From Deltaproteobacteria bacterium RBG_13_61_14 (lineage in GTDB: Bacteria > RBG-13-61-14): a stretch of 7,460 nucleotides of DNA. The stretch covers positions 1 through 7,460 of the forward strand of contig MGQK01000124.1 of the NCBI GenBank assembly GCA_001797815.1, read 5' to 3'. A program made the position numbers and the translations under genes. The notes below the pieces were generated by a model. That model worked only from the letters and a program-made list of their open reading frames with translations. It made no database searches and was not told where the DNA came from. Shown here piece by piece: positions 6,115 through 7,460 of this stretch. Position 1 is the stretch's first letter; the number at the start of each line of letters is the position of its first letter.

Positions 6115-6321
6115 CGCGCCGGCTGAAGACGTTGTCCACCCCGAAAGGTTTGAACACGGAAGTGAGAAGAATGTTTGGCACGGAGATGAACCCTGCCCGC
6201 CTGTTTTTTTATTTTACGGGCAGACCGGAATCTTGTCAAAATTCGCGCCGGGAGTTCAACCCGCGATGTCCTTGCGCTGGAAAATGACCAGAGCGAGGGC
6301 GAAAAAGACCGTGCCGACCGC
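6115..6321 (-). repeat. Right copy of ~207-bp direct repeat (permease end + radical SAM start)
   Basis: This is the better-preserved counterpart of 1496-1703. It spans the last ~22 codons of the intact permease, the 74-base spacer and the first ~22 codons of the radical SAM gene. The longest identical blocks are in the spacer (GCCTG followed by a T-run, then ATTTTACGGGCAGACCGG) and at the permease 3' end. The two copies are about 4.4 kb apart and bracket the transposase remnant and the large secreted-protein gene. Confidence 0.85.
6193..6223. other. Inverted repeat between permease and radical SAM gene
   Basis: CTGCCCG (6193-6199) and CGGGCAG (6217-6223) form a perfect 7-bp stem around a 17-base loop that contains a T-run. 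It sits in the 74-base spacer. There is no T-tract after the stem on either strand, so it is not a standard terminator; it could be an mRNA processing or attenuation element, or chance. The left arm is not conserved in the decayed copy near 1570-1585. Confidence 0.35.
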
Positions 6322-7053
6322 GGCCAGGACGAGGTTATCGCCCCAATGGATCTGGCCGGTGTAGAGAATCTTGGTGGCATCGGCGTAGAAAAAAGGAGTG
6401 AGGCGGGCGAGCCACAAGGCGATGCCGGCCCCGGAAAGCCCTTTGTAGAGAATGAAACTCACCAGGATCACCCCGATGCTCAAACCCAGGGCGGGGCGCT
6501 GCTCGTTGAGCAGGGTGGCGCAGAAGAAGCTGACCCCGGCCAGGGCCAAGAGCAGGAAGTAGTTATTCAGGAAGATGTAGGCGTATTCCAAAAAGGAAGC
6601 CTTCTCCTGGACCCAGAGCGCGGTGGCGCCCACCAGGCTGGCATAACCCACGATGCAAAGCAGGAGCAGGATCAGCAGGAGCGCGGCGAATTTTTCGACC
6701 AGGACGCGGCGGCGGGACACGGGTTGAGCCAGGAGCATCTCCAGGGTTCCGCGTTCCATATCTCCGGAGATCACGCCGGTGGCATAGATCACCGGATAAA
6801 ACCCGACCAAAACCCCGAAGTAGGAAAAGAACTCCATGCACAGCCAGAGGTCGAAATAACTCCGCCCCACCATCAAGGGGGCGTAGAGGCCGATGAAGCC
6901 TTTGATCATGGAGGTCTTGTCCACAAAGCTTCGTATCATCTCTCCGAGCGTCGGATACAGGGAAATGATAAAGGAGACCACCAGCGCGATCCCGGCCGAC
7001 CAAAGCAAAAGCCAGCCCCGTTCGTCCTTCAGGCTGAACTGAAAAATCTTCAC
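6256..7053 (-). CDS. ABC-2 type transporter permease subunit
   Basis: 265 residues. The start is GTG at 7051-7053, overlapping the ATPase stop in the GTGA arrangement (TGA 7050-7052), which implies translational coupling; the frame is open further upstream, but that extension is Gly/Pro-rich and antisense-like to ATPase coding, so I reject it. Six hydrophobic segments are visible at about residues 14-33, 68-94, 122-146, 157-182, 187-206 and 241-258, the usual number for ABC-2 permeases. The conserved cytoplasmic stretch GDMERGTLEMLLAQPVSRRR (98-115) between segments 2 and 3 is the hallmark of this family and contacts the ATPase. The protein ends FFALALVIFQRKDIAG. With its ATPase it forms an inner-membrane exporter; the substrate is unknown. 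A 20-codon 3' fragment of a paralogue or duplicate lies at 1638-1703. Confidence 0.92.
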   Translation of the reverse strand: MKIFQFSLKDERGWLLLWSAGIALVVSFIISLYPTLGEMIRSFVDKTSMIKGFIGLYAPLMVGRSYFDLWLCMEFFSYFGVLVGFYPVIYATGVISGDMERGTLEMLLAQPVSRRRVLVEKFAALLLILLLLCIVGYASLVGATALWVQEKASFLEYAYIFLNNYFLLLALAGVSFFCATLLNEQRPALGLSIGVILVSFILYKGLSGAGIALWLARLTPFFYADATKILYTGQIHWGDNLVLAAVGTVFFALALVIFQRKDIAG

Positions 7054-7460
7054 GGCTGGCGATCCTTGTCTTCGGCGTAATACTCCAAAAAAATCTCCTC
7101 CAGGCTCGCGTCCCGGATGGTGAGGTCGCCGATCGGACTCCGGGCCAGGACCTGGAGCACCTCCTGATAGTGGCCTTCCAGAGCCAGCCGCAGTTTCTTG
7201 CCTTCCTGCTGGATGGATCGCACTCCCGGCACCCGGAAGGTATCCGGGTCCACCTCCCGGGTCAATTCCACCTCCGCCCATTTCACCCGCTTCTTCCGCA
7301 ACTCCTGGATCGCCTCAATCACCACCAGCCGGCCTTCCCGGATCACGCCCACCCGCACGCAAGTCCGCTCCACCTCGTTCAAGAGATGCGAAGACAGAAA
7401 GACCGTCCGGCCTTGCTCGCGTTCCTCCTGGATCAACTCGTAAAATACCTGCTGGGCCAG
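7050..7460 (-). CDS. ABC transporter ATP-binding protein, C-terminal part (cut by window edge)
   Basis: 136 residues are visible, open to the window edge, so the Walker A, Q-loop, signature and Walker B motifs lie outside. The visible start LAQQVFYELIQEEREQGRTV leads into FLSSHLLNEVE, the switch (H-loop) histidine region (His25 of the visible part). The remainder fits the C-terminal extension of ABC-2-associated ATPases: IREGRLVVIEAIQELRK, a DUF4162-like region, and the family ending LTIRDASLEEIFLEYY. The stop TGA at 7050-7052 overlaps the permease GTG, placing both in one operon. It energises export through the permease at 6256-7053. Confidence 0.92.
   Translation of the reverse strand: MAQQVFYELIQEEREQGRTVFLSSHLLNEVERTCVRVGVIREGRLVVIEAIQELRKKRVKWAEVELTREVDPDTFRVPGVRSIQQEGKKLRLALEGHYQEVLQVLARSPIGDLTIRDASLEEIFLEYYAEDKDRQP

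Larger units (their letters stand above)
5984..6181 (-). pseudogene. B12-binding radical SAM gene, truncated after about 33 codons
   Basis: The frame starts at GTG (6179-6181), 74 bases past the permease stop. The first 33 residues, through SRRESKIELFHNQL, match the N-terminal signature of B12-binding-domain radical SAM proteins (…GVDNEYGRKENKMELFHNQVTREQG…). Such enzymes carry an N-terminal cobalamin domain followed by a CxxxCxxC radical SAM domain. Neither the rest of the B12 domain nor the Cys motif is present. After base ~6083 the frame continues as unrelated residues to TGA at 5984-5986, overlapping the CTG start of the next gene (CTGA). It sits third in the order ATPase-permease-radical SAM and was probably co-transcribed with them before it was broken. 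Called a pseudogene; a 65-residue peptide could still be made. Confidence 0.78.

Noticed and set aside
5984-6181. A genuine 65-residue small protein gene
   Set aside because: The first half is plainly the start of a much longer radical SAM family protein and the second half is unrelated sequence. The simplest reading is a truncated gene.
6346-7080. Long plus-strand open frame (244 codons) opposite the permease
   Set aside because: It is Gln/Glu/Gly-rich with no family features and is the antisense shadow of a high-GC membrane protein gene.
7054-7281. Upstream extension of the permease frame giving a 341-residue product
   Set aside because: The extra residues are Gly/Pro/Arg-rich and lie wholly inside the ATPase coding region in another frame. 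The GTG at 7051-7053 in a GTGA overlap starts a normal-length permease.

Overview
The window comes from a bacterial chromosome, probably an uncultured, environmental, Gram-negative-type bacterium. It holds a PMT-like glycosyltransferase, a B12-binding radical SAM start, an IS4-type transposase tail, and a very large secreted protein with thrombospondin-3-type calcium repeats. Such gene sets are frequent in environmental phyla such as Planctomycetota, Verrucomicrobiota, Omnitrophota or deltaproteobacteria-like lineages. Nothing here fixes the phylum, and this placement is inference.

Layout, left to right. Bases 1-1311 (+) are the C-terminal two thirds or so of a membrane glycosyltransferase of the GT39/PMT (GT-C) class, cut by the window edge. 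Bases 1312-1495 are GC-rich and hold no recognisable gene. Bases 1496-1703 are a decayed partial copy of a permease/radical-SAM gene junction whose better-preserved copy lies at 6115-6321; both copies lie in the same orientation. The left copy runs into a broken IS4-type transposase tail (about 1711-2144, +). A 135-base non-coding gap follows. Then a single large gene on the minus strand (2280-5987) encodes a secreted protein of about 1235 residues. It has a signal peptide, N-terminal TSP3 calcium repeats, a roughly 440-residue unrecognised region, an FN3-like domain, a probable beta-propeller, C-terminal TSP3 repeats and a Cys-rich tail. It appears to start at a CTG codon behind a good ribosome binding site and a near-consensus sigma-70 promoter. 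Its promoter sits at the point where a B12-binding radical SAM gene is broken off after about 33 codons. Right of that, still on the minus strand, are an ABC-2 permease (6256-7053) and the C-terminal part of its ABC ATPase (7050-7460, cut by the window edge), overlapping by 4 bases (GTGA).

Reading: the ancestral order on the minus strand was ABC ATPase, permease, radical SAM protein. The radical SAM gene was interrupted, and an AT-richer segment carrying the large secreted protein now lies downstream, bounded on its far side by transposase debris and a second, degraded copy of the permease/radical-SAM junction. The segment between the 207-208 bp direct repeats looks acquired or rearranged. 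No defence system, CRISPR array, tRNA or rRNA was seen.
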